From an uncultured Paracoccaceae bacterium (GTDB lineage: Bacteria > Pseudomonadota > Alphaproteobacteria > Rhodobacterales > Rhodobacteraceae), in NCBI GenBank assembly GCA_947503175.1, contig CANNCO010000001.1:1550001-1614000 (forward strand): 64,000 nucleotides of DNA. Reading direction: 5' to 3'. The number at the start of each line of letters is the position of its first letter. Within the stretch, counting starts at the first letter, position 1. The translations under genes and the position numbers were made by a program. Below are positions 62,722-64,000 of this stretch, in pieces. The notes beneath the pieces are model-generated. The model did not search any database and was not told the DNA's origin. It worked only from the letters and a program-made list of their open reading frames with translations.

Positions 62722-63672
62722 ATGTCCCCCCTGCCCGTCACCCGCACCGATGTGGAAGCGGCCTATGGCGTCATCGCGCCGCATATCCGGCGGACGCCGG
62801 TGATCGAGGTCGATGCGGGTGACTTGGGGCTCGATCCGTCCTTCCCGCCCATCACCCTGAAACTCGAACAGCTTCAGCATACCGGCAGTTTCAAGGCCCG
62901 CGGAGCGACGCTCAACCTGATGACGGGCGATATCCCGGAGGCCGGGGTTGTCGGCGCCTCGGGTGGGAATCACGGTGCGGCGCTCGCGTTTGCGGCGGAG
63001 CGCGCGGGCGTTCCGGCCAATGTCTTTGTCTTCACCTTCACGCCTGCGGCCAAGGCCGACCGTATCCGCAGTTACGGCGCGACTGTGCATGCCGCAGCCG
63101 ATAATTTCGACAGCCTCATGAAGAAGACGCACGCCTTTCGCGATGAAACCGGTGCGCGCCTGATCCATGCCTATGACCAGCCCGGAACGCTGGCTGGTCA
63201 AGGCACGGTGGCGCTGGAACTCATGGAACAGGCCGCGCCCGATACGCTTTTGATCGCAACGGGCGGTGGCGGGCTGATCGGCGGTATGGCGGCCTATGTG
63301 GGCGACCGCGCCCGGATCGTCTCGGTCGAGCCGGAAACGGCGCCCACGCTGAAAAACGCGCTGACCGCGGGCCGCCCGGTTCAGTCCCCCGCCGGGGGTA
63401 TCGCCGCCGACAGCCTTGGCCCCGGTCAGGTGGGCGATCTGATGTATCCCATTGCCGCGGCCCATGTGGATTTGGCAATCACCGTACCAGAAGAGGCGAT
63501 ATTTGCCGCATGGCGCCTTCTCTGGGACAAGCTGCGGATCGTTGTGGAACCGGGTGGGGCCGTCGCACTGGCCGCCCTGATCTCGGGGGCTTATCGGCCG
63601 GAGAAAGAAGAAAAGCTGGGTGTTTTGTTGTGCGGCGCGAATACCGGCATCGTGACGTTCCCCGAAACGTGA
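62722..63672 (+). CDS. Threonine/serine dehydratase-like PLP enzyme
   Basis: ATG 62722 gives 316 residues; the earlier ATG at 62707 contains the ribosome site CCGGAGGTG and so is unlikely. The fold-type II PLP lysine is in HTGSFKARGA; the cofactor loops are ASGGNHGAALA and ATGGGGLIGGMAAYV. There is no ACT or regulatory domain, so it is of the catabolic dehydratase or racemase type. Exact substrate (threonine, serine, or hydroxyaspartate) is open. Confidence 0.88.
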   Translation: MSPLPVTRTDVEAAYGVIAPHIRRTPVIEVDAGDLGLDPSFPPITLKLEQLQHTGSFKARGATLNLMTGDIPEAGVVGASGGNHGAALAFAAERAGVPANVFVFTFTPAAKADRIRSYGATVHAAADNFDSLMKKTHAFRDETGARLIHAYDQPGTLAGQGTVALELMEQAAPDTLLIATGGGGLIGGMAAYVGDRARIVSVEPETAPTLKNALTAGRPVQSPAGGIAADSLGPGQVGDLMYPIAAAHVDLAITVPEEAIFAAWRLLWDKLRIVVEPGGAVALAALISGAYRPEKEEKLGVLLCGANTGIVTFPET

Positions 63673-63945
63673 TCTTCGACTTTGACCCTGGAGAGCGGTG
63701 AGCCGGGCGTGTGCCTGTCCTCGGGATGGCGCTGCTTCGGCTGACCGGCGCGTTTCATGGTGAAAAGACCTCCTCTGCCTGCGCGATGCGGAATGGCAGA
63801 CAAAGCGCCAGCCCGCCCGAACGGGCAGGCATTCGCCCGGCACCTTCGGCGCGATTCGGGCGGGATAGCGGGTATTCCGAAACCTTCCGGTCTTGCCTCT
63901 CTTCCCCGCCTACGCGACACTTCGCGAAAGCCCAAGGATGCGCCC
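63673..63945. other. Gap before exonuclease III
   Basis: About 270 bp with no gene seen. GC-rich inverted sequences (CGGGCAGGCATTCGCCCG near 63823) could form hairpins, but no terminator or RNA family is recognised. Confidence 0.4.
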
Positions 63946-64000
63946 ATGAAAATCGCCAGTTTCAACATCAACGGCATCAAGGCGCGGATCACCGCCCTGC
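63946..64000 (+). CDS. xth: Exodeoxyribonuclease III, 5' end only
   Basis: The last 55 bases encode MKIASFNINGIKARITAL, the standard N-terminus of Xth-type exonuclease III, with Asn in SFNINGI being the first active-site residue. A base-excision repair enzyme. AAGGA lies upstream of the ATG. The rest lies outside the window. Confidence 0.88.
   Translation, partial: MKIASFNINGIKARITAL

Overview
The window reads as a piece of chromosome from an alphaproteobacterium of the Rhodobacteraceae/Roseobacter type. The pointers are the high GC with strong GC3 bias, a circularly permuted two-piece tmRNA, an alpha-type SspB adaptor, an F1-ATPase zeta-type inhibitor, an RNase E with a large acidic insert in its S1 region, DUF4169, and what looks like a methionine synthase split into separate proteins. 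No rRNA, tRNA, CRISPR array or prophage was found. The left half (about 1-36 kb) is catabolic and accessory; the right half (about 36-64 kb) is mostly core genome.

Left half. 1-4.9 kb: an enolase-superfamily enzyme and a GMC flavoprotein form a coupled pair, divergent from glutaryl-CoA dehydrogenase. 3.9-15.5 kb: a dipeptide-type ABC transporter operon continues into a ThDP enzyme and a Gfo/Idh oxidoreductase, next to a DUF1028 protein, an FCD-type GntR regulator and an M20 amidohydrolase; two near-identical operator blocks tie these together. The operon is interrupted by an opposite-strand OB-fold gene. 15.5-18.5 kb is decayed DNA: two convergent pseudogenes with single-base homopolymer indels meeting at a truncation scar, a hydrolase with a doubtful 5' end, and a possible IS3 scrap. 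18.7-27.5 kb: hydratase, second FCD regulator, a large FAD/Fe-S 2-hydroxyacid dehydrogenase, a class V aminotransferase and a TctCBA transporter. 27.6-31.6 kb: a Zur-controlled zinc operon of the Zrg type with a clear Zur box. 31.8-36.0 kb: a TetR/flavin amine oxidase pair with tandem operators, a 27-residue membrane peptide, a DUF6151 protein, and a MerR-SDR pair behind a classic 19-bp-spacer promoter.

Right half. 36.3-36.9 kb: the permuted tmRNA followed by a degenerate duplication of its tail. Then a DUF1194 protein, chrB-chrA, sspB, fumC with two small coupled genes, a hydrolase-P450 pair, ccdA, a TusA-like protein, denD and rne with a long leader. 51-54 kb: dctD and dctB; this DctD lacks the GAFTGA loop. 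54-57 kb: purC-purS-(alcohol dehydrogenase)-purQ, an unusual interruption. 57-62 kb: ATPase zeta, a homocysteine methyltransferase and a cobalamin-binding protein (likely two parts of a split MetH), separated by a SpoU methyltransferase of different base composition and a PA0069-type radical SAM protein. The window ends with DUF1638, an A-type Fe-S carrier, a PLP dehydratase and the start of exonuclease III.
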